This document shows positions 21,156 through 30,800 of a stretch of 64,000 bases of DNA, piece after piece; within the stretch, counting starts at the first letter, position 1; every line of letters starts with the position of its first letter. The notes beneath the pieces are model-generated. The model searched no databases. It was not told the origin of the DNA and saw only the letters and a list, made by a program, of their open reading frames with translations. Position numbers and translations under genes: made by a program. The DNA comes from Nonomuraea polychroma (lineage in GTDB: Bacteria; Actinomycetota; Actinomycetes; Streptosporangiales; Streptosporangiaceae). The stretch covers positions 2,480,001 to 2,544,000 of the forward strand of contig NZ_SAUN01000001.1 in NCBI RefSeq assembly GCF_004011505.1. The letters run 5' to 3'.

Positions 21156-22250
21156 ATGAGGGATATAAGCCCGAAACCCCCCGATGGCCCGAGGATTGGC
21201 ATCATCGGGACGGGTTTCATGGGGCGGGTGCATGCCCGCGCCGCGCGGCTCGCCGGTGCCACCATCGCAGGGGTGGCCGGATCGCGGCCCGAGAAGGCGC
21301 GGCAGGCCGGCCTCGGCCCGGCGAAGGTCTTCTCCTCCGCCGACGAGCTCATCGAGTCCGGCGAGATCGATCTGGTGCACATCTGCACCCCCAACCACCT
21401 CCACGCCCCACTCGCCCTCAAGGCCCTGTCCGCCGGACTGGCCGTGATCTGCGAGAAGCCGCTTGCCATGGACGCGGCGACCGCCACGCTGATGGCGGGG
21501 CGGGCGGCCGAAGCGGGCCTGGTCGCGACGGTGCCGTTCGTGTACCGCTTCCACGCCATGGTCAGGGAGGCCCGTCAGCGGATCGCCCGCGGCGACGTCG
21601 GCCGGGTCAGCCTCATTCAAGGGAGCTACCTGCAGGACTGGCTGCTCCGCCCGGACGACGACAACTGGCGCGTCGACCCGGAGCTGGGCGGGCCGAGCCG
21701 GACGTTCGCCGACATCGGCTCCCACTGGTGCGACCTGGCGGAGTTCGTCACCGCCGACCGCATCGTCAGCGTCTGCGCGCAGACCGCCGTCGTCCAGCCG
21801 GCGCGCGCGAACACCTCCGCCGTGGTGACGGAGGACGTGGCCACCGTCCAGTTCCGCACCGCCTCCGGGGCCATCGGCGCGCTCGTCACGAGCCAGGTCT
21901 CCCCAGGCCGGAAGAACCGGCTGCTCCTGGAGATCTCCGGCACGGAGGCCAGCCTCGCCTTCGACCAGGAGCAGCCGGAACTGCTGTGGCTTGGACACCG
22001 CACCGGGTCACGGGCCCTCATGCGCGACCCGGAAATCCTCTCCGAGGCGGCCTTGCCCTACTCACCGCTGCCGGCCGGGCACGCCCAGGGGTACCACGAC
22101 TGCTTCGACGCCTTCGTCGCCGACACCTACGCCGCACTCCGCGGCGAGCGGCGTGAGGGGCTGCCGGTGTTCGAGGACGGCGCCCGGGCCGCCGCGATCT
22201 GCGAGGCCGTCCTCGCCTCGGCGCGGACGGGGAGGTGGACCGAGTGCTGA
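21156..22250 (+). CDS. Gfo/Idh/MocA-family oxidoreductase
   Basis: 364-residue NAD(P)-dependent sugar or cyclitol dehydrogenase. The N-terminal Rossmann fold has RIGIIGTGFMGRVHARAA and HICTPNHLHAPLALKAL; the catalytic-site Lys is in CEKPLAMDA. The C-terminal GFO/IDH domain carries DIGSHWCDLAEFV with the conserved His. As the first gene of an ABC importer operon it probably oxidises the imported sugar, for example at C3 or as an inositol dehydrogenase. ATG 21156 has no Shine-Dalgarno, in line with a leaderless message. Its stop overlaps the start of the ATPase gene. Confidence 0.88.
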   Translation: MRDISPKPPDGPRIGIIGTGFMGRVHARAARLAGATIAGVAGSRPEKARQAGLGPAKVFSSADELIESGEIDLVHICTPNHLHAPLALKALSAGLAVICEKPLAMDAATATLMAGRAAEAGLVATVPFVYRFHAMVREARQRIARGDVGRVSLIQGSYLQDWLLRPDDDNWRVDPELGGPSRTFADIGSHWCDLAEFVTADRIVSVCAQTAVVQPARANTSAVVTEDVATVQFRTASGAIGALVTSQVSPGRKNRLLLEISGTEASLAFDQEQPELLWLGHRTGSRALMRDPEILSEAALPYSPLPAGHAQGYHDCFDAFVADTYAALRGERREGLPVFEDGARAAAICEAVLASARTGRWTEC

Positions 22251-23682
22251 GCATGCGCGGCATCGGCAAGAGCTTCCTGGGCGTGCGGGTGCTGTCCGGT
22301 GTCGACCTGGACGTGACGGCCGGCGAGGTTCATGCCGTCGTCGGCGAGAACGGCGCCGGCAAATCCACCCTCATGAAGATCATCTGCGGGGTGCACGCGC
22401 CGGACGAGGGCACGATCGAGATCGACGGTCGGCCGGCCTCGTTCGGCCACCCGCTCGACGCGCAACGCTCCGGCATCGCGATCATCTATCAGGAGTTCAA
22501 CCTGCTCCCCGAGCGCACCGTCGCCGAGAACGTCTTCCTCGGGCGCGAACCGGTCCGGCGCGGCCTGGTCGATCGTGCCGCCATGGAGGAGGCGACCGCG
22601 CGGCTGCTCGGCGAACTGGGCGAGGACTCCTTCGGCCCCGCGACGCCGTCAAACGGTTGTCGGTGGCTCAGCAGCAGGTCGTCGAGATCGTCAAGGCGCT
22701 GTCGGTGAACGCCCGGCTCGTCGTCATGGACGAGCCCAGCGCGGCCCTCGCCGAGCACGAGGTCGAGCTGCTCTATCGGCTGATCGGGCGGCTGCGGGAG
22801 CGCGGCGTCGCCGTCGTGTACATCTCCCACCGCTTACGCGAGGTGTTCGACCTCGCCGACCGGGTCACCGTGCTCAAGGACGGCTCCCGCGTCACCACGC
22901 TCCCGATCGGCGAGGTGTCCTCCGACGAACTGATCCGCCTGATGGTGGGCCGCGACCTCGGCACCTACTTCCCGCCTCGCTCGGCGGGCGCCGGCGAGGT
23001 ACGGCTCAGCCTGCGCGGAGCGGGCAACCACAAACTCCGCGACATCGATCTGGAGCTGCGTGCCGGGGAGATCGTCGGCATCGCCGGCCTGCAAGGATCC
23101 GGCCGGTCGGAACTCGCCAAAGCGATCTTCGGCGCGGAACCGTTCACCACAGGCGAGATGACCCCGTCGCGCCCCCGCTCGGTCCGGGAAGGCGTGGCCA
23201 TGGGCATCGGGCTCGTGACCGAGGACCGCAAGGCCGAAGGGCTCGCGCTGCGCCAGTCCGTGCGTGACAACGCCCTGCTGGTGGCCCGCGCGGTGGGCGC
23301 CAAGAGCCGGAACGGCGTCCGCGACCTGCTCGAACGGGTACGCCTCTCGCCTCCGCGCCAGGAACAGGAGGTCCGCTACCTGTCCGGCGGCAACCAGCAG
23401 AAGGTCGTGCTGGCCAAGTGGATGACGATGGCGCCGCGCGTGCTGCTGTTCGACGAACCGACCCGGGGCGTCGACGTCGGGGCCAAGGCCGCGATCCACG
23501 ACCTGATGCGTGAGCTGGCGAATGACGGCATGGCCATCATGATGATCTCTTCCGAGCTGCCCGAGCTCATCGGCATGAGCGATCGCGTCGTCGTCCTGCG
23601 GGACGGCCGCATCGCGGGCACGCTGCCGGCCGGACCCTCCGAGGAGGCCATCATGCGCCTGGCCGCAGGAGAGGTGGGCTGA
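22244..23682 (+). pseudogene. RbsA-type sugar ABC transporter ATPase, frameshifted
   Basis: Two tandem nucleotide-binding domains importing a monosaccharide. The first part reads GEVHAVVGENGAGKSTLMKI (Walker A) and IIYQEFNLLPERTVAENVFL. After about position 22645 this frame turns to nonsense, and the correct continuation (VKRLSVAQQQVVEIVKAL, MDEPSAALAE, ISHRLREVFDLADRVTVLKDG, then NBD2 with YLSGGNQQKVVLAKWM and DEPTRGVDVGAKAAI) is in the -1 frame. Adding one G in CGACGCCGTCAAACGG would restore the whole protein of about 480 residues. Everything else is intact, so this is either a very recent inactivation or a sequence error. Start GTG 22244 with GGGGAGG 8 nt upstream. Confidence 0.85.
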
Positions 23683-24696
23683 ATGAACACGCTCTCACGC
23701 ATCCGCCGTCCTGCCCGCCGCAGCGAAGCGCAAGGCGGCCTGGCGGCGCGGTTGCGCGAGCCCACGCAGGTGGTGTTCCTCGCGCTGCTCGGCCTGGTCG
23801 CGGTCGGCTGGGTTCTCGTGGCGCTCGACGGCGGTCAGTTCCTGACCATGGAGAGCGTCGTCGGGATCCAGCAACGTTCGGCGGCCCTCGGCATCGTGGC
23901 GATCGGGCAGACGCTGGCGATCCTGGCCGGGTCGCTCGACCTGTCCGTGGCGTACCTGATCAGCCTGACCTCGCTCGTCGCGGCGGAGATCATGGCGGGC
24001 CAGGACGGGAACATCCTGCCCGCTGTCGCGGCGGTGCTGGCCATCAGCGCGCTGGTGGGGCTGGTCAACGGGCTCGTCATCACCAGGCTCCAGGTCCACG
24101 CCTTCATCGCCACGCTCGGCACCGCCCTGATCATCAAGGGCATCGTCGACCACCTGTACGACGGCCCGGCGGGCAAGGTGCCCGAGTCGTTCCAGCTCCT
24201 CGGCTACTCCCGGATCGGGCCGATCCCCATCTCCGCCCTGCTCTGGGCGGGCGTGGCCGTCGTGGCCTGGTTTCTGCTGAGCAGGACCCGGCTGGGATAC
24301 CGGATCTACGCGGTGGGCGGGAACGAGGAGGTCGCCCGGCTGTCCGGGATCCGCACGGGCCGGGTCATCGTGCTCACGCACGTGCTCTGCTCGCTCTGCG
24401 CCGGCATCGCGGGTCTGCTGCTGGCCAGCAGGCTCGGGGCGGGCGCCCCCACGGTCGGCACCGACGGCGGCTACGACCTGGAGTCCATCGCCGCGGTCGT
24501 GCTCGGCGGGACAGCGCTGGCCGGAGGCAAAGGAGGCGTCGCCGGAACCGTGGGCGGGGTCCTGCTGCTGGCCGTCCTGGACACGATCTTCAACCAGCTC
24601 GAGGTCAACTCCTTCGTCAAGGACGTGGTCCGCGGCGTGGTCATCGTCATCGCGGTGGCCGTCTACGCCCGGCGCGGAATGAGGCGGTCGGCATGA
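23683..24696 (+). CDS. RbsC-type sugar ABC transporter permease 1
   Basis: 337-residue inner-membrane permease of the branched-chain/ribose type (BPD_transp_2). It has about 8-10 hydrophobic helices, the early GQTLAILAGSLDLSVAYLISL and the coupling region GNEEVARLSGIRTGRVIV, with ESIAAVVLGGTALAGGKGG near the C-terminus. It follows the ATPase stop directly and forms a heterodimer with the next product, as is usual for tandem RbsC genes. The last residues are altered by a 14-bp tandem duplication. Confidence 0.9.
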   Translation: MNTLSRIRRPARRSEAQGGLAARLREPTQVVFLALLGLVAVGWVLVALDGGQFLTMESVVGIQQRSAALGIVAIGQTLAILAGSLDLSVAYLISLTSLVAAEIMAGQDGNILPAVAAVLAISALVGLVNGLVITRLQVHAFIATLGTALIIKGIVDHLYDGPAGKVPESFQLLGYSRIGPIPISALLWAGVAVVAWFLLSRTRLGYRIYAVGGNEEVARLSGIRTGRVIVLTHVLCSLCAGIAGLLLASRLGAGAPTVGTDGGYDLESIAAVVLGGTALAGGKGGVAGTVGGVLLLAVLDTIFNQLEVNSFVKDVVRGVVIVIAVAVYARRGMRRSA

Positions 24697-24706
24697 GGCG
24701 GTCGGC
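24679..24706 (+). repeat. 14-bp tandem duplication at the permease junction
   Basis: ATGAGGCGGTCGGC occurs twice in a row (24679-24692 and 24693-24706). With one copy, the permease 1 stop would overlap the permease 2 start as ATGA; the second copy adds a 10-bp gap. Confidence 0.9.
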
Positions 24707-25657
24707 ATGAAGCGGGCACTTCCCATCCTCGCGGTCCTCGTGGTGCTGCTGGCCGCGATCGCGGTCGCCAACCCCTATTTCCTGGAGCCCGCCGGGTTCC
24801 TGGCGTTCCTCAAACGGGCCGCGCCGCTGGTGATCCTCGCCGCGGGGCAGTATTTCGTCATCGTCTCCGGCGAGTTCGACCTGTCGGTCGGCTCGCTCGT
24901 GACGGCCGAGGTGGTGATCGCCGCGCGGCTCATCGACGGCGAGGAGTCCGCCACCTGGCCGGTCATCGCCCTGCTGATCGTCATCGGGCTGCTCGTCGGG
25001 CTGGTCAACGGCGTGGTCACCACCAAACTGCGGGTGCCGTCGTTCATCGTGACGCTCGGCATGCTGCTCATCCTGTCCGGAGCGGTGTTCCTGTGGACCG
25101 GCGGCGCGCCGCGCGGCGCGCTGTCGGAGGGCTTCCGCACCTTCGGCCGCGGCGGCCTCGGACCTATACCGTGGTCGGTGCTGATCCTGCTCGCCGTGGG
25201 CGCTGCGGCGATCTGGCTCATGCGCGCCGACTTCGGCAAGACGCTGATGGCCACAGGCGACAACGAACGGGCCGCGGCACTGTCCGGGGTCCGCGTCGAC
25301 CGGGCCAAGATCTTCGCCTTCATGCTCTCCGGCCTGGCGGCGGCCGTCGCCGGAATCCTGCTCGGCGGATTCGCCGGTGTCTCGGCGCAGGTCGGTCAGG
25401 GCCTGGAGTTCTCCGCCATCACCGCGGTCGTCCTCGGCGGCGTGGTGCTCGGCGGCGGCCGCGGCTCCGTGCTGGCCGCCATGGCCGGGGCCTTCACGCT
25501 GGAGGCGCTGTTCACGCTGCTCAACCTGTACGGAATCTCGGGGGCGCTGGAGTTCACCGTGCAGGGCGTCATCATCATCGCCGCGGTCGCGGCGGGAGCC
25601 ATCCGACTTCCCTGGAAGTTCACCCCCCGAAAAGGAGACGCACATGCCGCGTCATAA
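24707..25657 (+). CDS. RbsC-type sugar ABC transporter permease 2
   Basis: 316-residue membrane permease paralogous to the preceding one. GQYFVIVSGEFDLSVGSLVT, GDNERAAALSGVRVDRAKIF and FSAITAVVLGGVVLGGGRGS are the equivalent family blocks. The C-terminal 14 bp overlap the start of the binding-protein gene, indicating co-translation. Confidence 0.9.
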   Translation: MKRALPILAVLVVLLAAIAVANPYFLEPAGFLAFLKRAAPLVILAAGQYFVIVSGEFDLSVGSLVTAEVVIAARLIDGEESATWPVIALLIVIGLLVGLVNGVVTTKLRVPSFIVTLGMLLILSGAVFLWTGGAPRGALSEGFRTFGRGGLGPIPWSVLILLAVGAAAIWLMRADFGKTLMATGDNERAAALSGVRVDRAKIFAFMLSGLAAAVAGILLGGFAGVSAQVGQGLEFSAITAVVLGGVVLGGGRGSVLAAMAGAFTLEALFTLLNLYGISGALEFTVQGVIIIAAVAAGAIRLPWKFTPRKGDAHAAS

Positions 25658-26852
25658 GGCCGCAGTCGCCGTGTTCGCCGCGCTCGCCCTCGCGGGCTGC
25701 ACCACCGACAAGCCGGCGGCCACCAGCCAACCCGCCGCGCCCGCCGCAAGCGCCAGCCAGAGCGCTCAGGGCTCCGGCACGGGCGCGCAGTCGAAGTTCT
25801 TCGTGCAGGCGGACTTCGACGCCCAGCTGGCCATGCGCTCCCAGACCCCGCAGGGCCCCACTGACAAGCCGTGGGAGCAGGCCATCGCCCCGCAGATGAC
25901 CGACACCGCCAAGTACAAGAAGGACGGGCCGTACCACCTGTGCTTCTCCAACGCCGCGGTCAACAACCCCTGGCGCCAGGTCGGATGGAAGACGATGCAG
26001 GCCGAGGCCGGCCTGCACAAGGAGATCTCCAAGTTCACCGCCCTGGATGCCGAGGGCAAGGACGACAAGCAGATCTCCGACATCGCCGAGCTGCAGGCCA
26101 AGGGCTGTGACGCGCTGATCATCTCGCCGAACACCACGGCCACGCTCACCCCGGCCGTGACGGCGGCGTGCGAGAAGGTGCCCGTCATCGTGTTCGACCG
26201 GGGTGTGGAAACCGACTGCCCCGTGACGTTCATCAAGCCCATCGGCGGCTACGCCTTCGGCGCCGACGCCGCCGAGTTCCTCGTCGAGAAGGTGCCGGCC
26301 GGCGGGAAGGTCCTGGCGCTGCGCATCCTGCCCGGCGTGGACGTGCTGGAGACCCGCTGGTCGGCGGCCAAGGTGGTCTTCGACAAGAGCAAGGTCCAGG
26401 TCGTGGGGGTGGAGTTCACCGACGGCGACGCCGCCAAGACCAAGAGCATCGTCAGCGACTACATCCAGCGGCACGGCAAGATCGACGGCGTCTGGATGGA
26501 CGCCGGAGCCACGGCGGTGGCGGCGATCGAGGCGTTCGAGGACGCCGGCCTGCCCGTTCCGCCGATCAACGGCGAGGACCAGCAGGACTTCCTGCAGAAG
26601 TGGAAGGACGCCAACCTCACCGCGGTCGCGCCGACCTACCCGACCTACCAGTGGCGCACCCCGATCATCGCCGCGCTGAAGATCCTCAAGGGCGAGGAGG
26701 TGCCCAAGGCCTGGAACCTGCCGCAGCCGAAGGTCACCGCCGAGAACCTGTCGACCTACCTCAAGCCGAACATGCCGCCGCTGCACTACGCGCTGTGCGG
26801 TTGCGAGGACCTGCCCGGGTTCCCGGAGACCTGGGGCGGGAAGAAGAGCTGA
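25644..26852 (+). CDS. Sugar ABC transporter substrate-binding lipoprotein
   Basis: 402-residue periplasmic-binding-protein-4-type receptor anchored by a lipobox (ALALAGC, Cys at about 18). After a Ser/Ala/Gln-rich linker come YHLCFSNAAVNNPWRQVG, DALIISPNTTATLTPAV, VIVFDRGVE and IDGVWMDAGATAVAAIEAF, the two-lobed hinge-type fold. Its length and C-terminal Cys pair (ALCGCEDLPG) differ from the 300-residue RbsB type. The ATG at 25644 has AAAGGAGA before it; the open frame upstream belongs to the permease. The ligand is unknown; a cyclitol or keto-sugar is suggested only by neighbours. Confidence 0.9.
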   Translation: MPRHKAAVAVFAALALAGCTTDKPAATSQPAAPAASASQSAQGSGTGAQSKFFVQADFDAQLAMRSQTPQGPTDKPWEQAIAPQMTDTAKYKKDGPYHLCFSNAAVNNPWRQVGWKTMQAEAGLHKEISKFTALDAEGKDDKQISDIAELQAKGCDALIISPNTTATLTPAVTAACEKVPVIVFDRGVETDCPVTFIKPIGGYAFGADAAEFLVEKVPAGGKVLALRILPGVDVLETRWSAAKVVFDKSKVQVVGVEFTDGDAAKTKSIVSDYIQRHGKIDGVWMDAGATAVAAIEAFEDAGLPVPPINGEDQQDFLQKWKDANLTAVAPTYPTYQWRTPIIAALKILKGEEVPKAWNLPQPKVTAENLSTYLKPNMPPLHYALCGCEDLPGFPETWGGKKS

Positions 26853-26891
26853 TCGGGGTCCTTCCGCCCATCCGACGACGAAGAGGGACGC

Positions 26892-27725
26892 ATGTTCTCC
26901 ATCGGAGTGAACACCTGGGTCTGGGTGTCCCCGCTGACCGACGACGAGCTGGCGCGGCTCGCGCCCCGCATCGCGGGGTGGGGCTTCGACGTCATCGAGC
27001 TGCCGGTCGAGCAGCCCGGCGACTGGGATCCCGGCAAGGCAGCGGCGGTGCTGGCCGAGCACGGGCTGGCCGCGTCCGTGGTGCTCGTCATGCCGCCGGG
27101 CCGGGAGCTCGTCGCCGCCTCTCCGGAGACCGTCCGCGACACCCAGGACTATCTGCGGCACTGCGTCGACGTGGCGGTGACCGTCGGCTCCCCGGTGATC
27201 GGGGGGCCGGCGTACGCCTCGGTCGGCCGCACGTGGCGGCTGTCACCCGACGAGCGCCGTATCGCCTACGCCGAGCTGCGGGAGAACCTGCGACCCGTCC
27301 TGGACTACGCGGCCGAACGTGGGATCACGCTCGCGGTCGAGCCGCTCAACCGGTACGAGACCAGCCTCGTCAACACCGTCGAACAGGCGCTGGAGGCGTT
27401 GCCCGAGGACTGTCACCTGGCACTCGATACCTACCACATGAACATCGAGGAGAAAGACCCCGCCGAGGCGGTCCGGGCCGCGGCCGGCAGGATCGGGCAT
27501 GTGCAGGTGTGCGGCACCGATCGCGGCACGCCGGGGGCCGACCGCTTCGACTGGACTGGGTTCATCCGGGCCCTGCAGGACGCCGGCTATGCAGGGCCGC
27601 TCGTCATCGAGTCCTTCACCGCGCACAACCAGACCATCGCCACCGCGGCCTCCATCTGGCGGCCGCTCGCCGAAAGCCAGGACGCGCTGGCCGTGGACGG
27701 CCTCGCCTTCCTGCGCACCCTCTGA
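26892..27725 (+). CDS. Sugar 3-epimerase/isomerase-like TIM-barrel enzyme
   Basis: 277-residue cytoplasmic enzyme like D-tagatose/D-psicose 3-epimerases. The metal-site motifs AVEPLNRYETSLVNT (Glu), LALDTYHMNIEE (Asp, His) and LVIESF (Glu) are in place. It lies 39 bp after the binding-protein gene with AGAGGGA upstream of ATG 26892, so it belongs to the importer operon. With Gfo/Idh/MocA in the same operon, it may epimerise or deglycosylate a keto-sugar, as some members of this fold do. A decayed relative of its 3' half lies at 33414-33542. Confidence 0.87.
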   Translation: MFSIGVNTWVWVSPLTDDELARLAPRIAGWGFDVIELPVEQPGDWDPGKAAAVLAEHGLAASVVLVMPPGRELVAASPETVRDTQDYLRHCVDVAVTVGSPVIGGPAYASVGRTWRLSPDERRIAYAELRENLRPVLDYAAERGITLAVEPLNRYETSLVNTVEQALEALPEDCHLALDTYHMNIEEKDPAEAVRAAAGRIGHVQVCGTDRGTPGADRFDWTGFIRALQDAGYAGPLVIESFTAHNQTIATAASIWRPLAESQDALAVDGLAFLRTL

Positions 27726-27778
27726 CGCCCATTCACCCGCGCACCCTCTGAGACCCGGTCACCCCGCGCACGCTCTCA
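27713..27778 (+). repeat. Three degenerate copies of the isomerase 3' end
   Basis: GCGCACCCTCTGA at 27713 (containing the stop), exact again at 27739, and as GCGCACGCTCTCA at 27766: a 26-27 bp period. A weak GACGCC/GGCGTC hairpin follows at 27814-27836. Confidence 0.6.
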
Positions 27779-27886
27779 CGCTCAATTTCACGCTCGCTTT
27801 CGCGCGCACCTCTGACGCCTGCCGTTCAGCGGCGTCTCCTTCACTCCTCACCTCGAGGTGTCCCCCCGCACCCCCGGAGATTCGCC

Positions 27887-30800
27887 ATGCGACGATTTCT
27901 CGCTGCCCTCTTACTCCCAGCCTTGTTGCTGGCGCTGGCGCCGGCTCCCGCCCACGCGACCAGCGCCGCCCTCCACGGGTTCCGCGCCCTGCTGTTCACC
28001 AAAGCAGTGGGGTACGTGCACGCCTCCATCCCGGCCGGCATCCAGATGGTGAACGAGCTGGCCGCGGCCCATGACTTCGAAGTGGTGCAGAGCGCCGACT
28101 CCTCGGTGTTCAACGACACCGACCTGGCCACGTTCGACGTCCTGATCATGCTGCAGAACTCCGGCATGGTCTGGGAGAACGACGCCCAGCGGCAGGCGCT
28201 GCAGAAGTTCGTCCGGTCGGGCAAGGGCGTGGTGGCCATCCACAACGCGCTCGACATGGGCATCGAGAACGAGTTCCCCTGGTGGGACGAGCTGATCAAC
28301 GGCGGGGCCCACATGCCGGCGCACTCGCCCGGCACCCTCCAAGGGCTGGCCAAGGTCGTCGACCGGGTGCACCCCTCCACCAAGAACCTCCCGCAGCGGT
28401 GGCAGCGCCCGGAGGAGTGGTACAACTTCGCGCCCAACCCGCGCGGCAACGTGCACGTCCTGGTCACCGCCGACGAGACGACCTACAACCCCGGCTCCTC
28501 GGCCATGGGGGCGGACCACCCGATCTCCTGGTGCCGCCAGGCCGAAGGCGCCCGGGTGTGGGCCACCGCCATGGGGCATGAGGCAGCCTCCTATGCCGAG
28601 CCGGAGTTCCGCGAGCACGTCCTCGGCGGCGTCGAGTGGGCCGCCGGCGCCCAGCCGGGCGACTGCGGCGGCACCGTGTGGAGCAGCTTCGAGAAGGTCA
28701 CCCTGGACGACAACACCAGCAACCCGATGGAGCTGGACGTCGCCCCCGACGGGCGGGTGTTCTACGTCCAGCGCCAGGGCGAGGTGAAGATTCACAAGCC
28801 GGACACCCACATGACCGTCACCGCCGCCACCCTCAACGTCTACACCGGCGGCGAGGACGGCCTGGTCGGCATGGAACTCGACCCGGACTTCGCCCAGAAC
28901 GGATGGATTTACCTGTACTGGTCGCCGGCCGGCAGCGCCGAAGACGTGAACCGGCTGTCCCGGTTCACCGTGCAGGGTGACACGATCGACCTGAGCACCG
29001 AGAAGAAGATCATCGAGATTCCCGCCTATCGCGCCCGGACCTACCCCGAGCCCGGCCACACCGGCGGCGCGGTCGAGTTCGGCCCCGACGGAAGCCTCTA
29101 CCTGAGCGTCGGCGACGACGTCCCGCCGAACCTGTCCGGTGACTGGCAGGGCTACGCGCCGCTCGACTGGCGGCCCGGCCAGCACATGCTGGACACCGCC
29201 CGCACCGCGGGCAACACCAACGACCTGCGCGGCAAGATCCTGCGGATCAAGCCGAAGGCCGACGGCGGCTACGACATCCCCGAGGGAAACCTCTTCCCGC
29301 CGGGCACCGCGAAGACCCGGCCGGAAATCTACGCCATGGGGTTCCGCAACCCCTTCCGGTTCACCGTCGACGCCAAGACCGGTTACCTGCACGTGGCCGA
29401 CTACGGCCCGGACCGGGGCGGCCCCACCACCGACCGCGGCCCCGAGGGCCTGGTGGAATACAACATCATCAAGAAGCCAGGTAACTTCGGCTGGCCGTTC
29501 TGCCACGGTGACAACCAGCCCTACGCGCCGTACAACCCGGACACCAAGGAGGTCGGCGCCAAGTTCAACTGCGCCGCCCCCGTCAACGAGTCGCCGAACA
29601 ACACCGGCCTCACCGAACTGCCGCCGATCGAGAAGCCGGTCATGTGGTACGGCTACGGCGCCTCCCCGACCTTCCCCGAGCTCGGCTCTGGCGGCTCGGC
29701 GCCGATGAGCGGCCCCGTCTACCGCTATCAAGCGGACAACCCGTCGAAGACCAAGTTCCCGGCCTACTTCGACGGCGTGAACTTCTTCTACGAGTGGTCC
29801 CGCCACTACATCAAGGAGATCCACCTCGACTCCAACGACCAGGTCTTCAAGATCAACAGCTTCCTGGGGACCACGCCCTTCCTCAAGCCGATGGACATGA
29901 CGTTCGGCCCGGAGGGCTCGCTGTACCTGCTGGAGTGGGGCACCGACTTCGGCGGCGGCAACAACGACTCCGGCCTCTACCGGATCGACTACGCGGCCGG
30001 CGCCCGCTCGCCGGTGGCGAAGGCCACCTCCTCGCGGGTCGACGGCGTCACCCCGCTGACCGTCGAGTTCGACGCCTCGGGCAGTTACGACCCCGACGGT
30101 GACTCCCTCACCTACGCCTGGGACTTCGACGGCGACGGCACCGCCGACTCCACCCAGGTCAAGGCCACCCACGTGTACCAGACCGCGGGCCGGTTCACCG
30201 CCCAGCTCAAGGTGACCGACGGCACCGGCAAGGAGGGCTTCGCCAACATCGAGATCATCGCCGGCAACAGCCGGCCCACGGTGACCATCGAGACCCCGCT
30301 CAACGGCACGCCGATCCAGTTCGGCCAGGACGTGCCGTACAAGATCAAGGTCACCGACCCCGAGGACGGTGAGATCGACTGCGCCAAGGTGTTCGTCAAC
30401 CCGACGCTCGGCCATGACGACCACGAGCACGAGACCGTGGAGATCCCCGGCTGCGAGGGCGTCGTCAACACCGGCGACCTCGGCGGCCATCCCGACGGCG
30501 CCAACCTGTACTACGTCCTCAACGCCCACTACACCGACGGCTCGCAGGAGATCCCGCTCACCGGCCGCGCCAAGGCCGTCCTGCAGCCGATGCGCAAGCA
30601 GGCCGAGTTCTTCAACGCCCAGGCCGGCGTGCGGGTCATCGACGAGCCGGGCGCCGAGAGCGGCAAGCGCATCGGCGACATCAGCAACAACGACTGGATC
30701 TCGTTCACCCCGATGAACCTGCACGCCATCAAGGGCGTGAACTACCGCCTGTCCAGCCCCAACGGCGGCGGCTTGATCGAGCTGCGCGCCGAGTCCCCCA

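Noticed and set aside
22640..22665. Programmed ribosomal frameshift in the ATPase gene
   Set aside because: No slippery heptamer, stem-loop or internal Shine-Dalgarno is visible, and RbsA proteins are not known to use frameshifting.
25377..25643. Extending the binding protein upstream
   Set aside because: This frame is a shadow of permease 2; the lipoprotein signal starts at 25644 after AAAGGAGA.
27713..27778. CRISPR-like array
   Set aside because: Only three degenerate 13-bp repeats with no conserved palindrome and no cas genes; they are copies of the preceding gene's 3' end.
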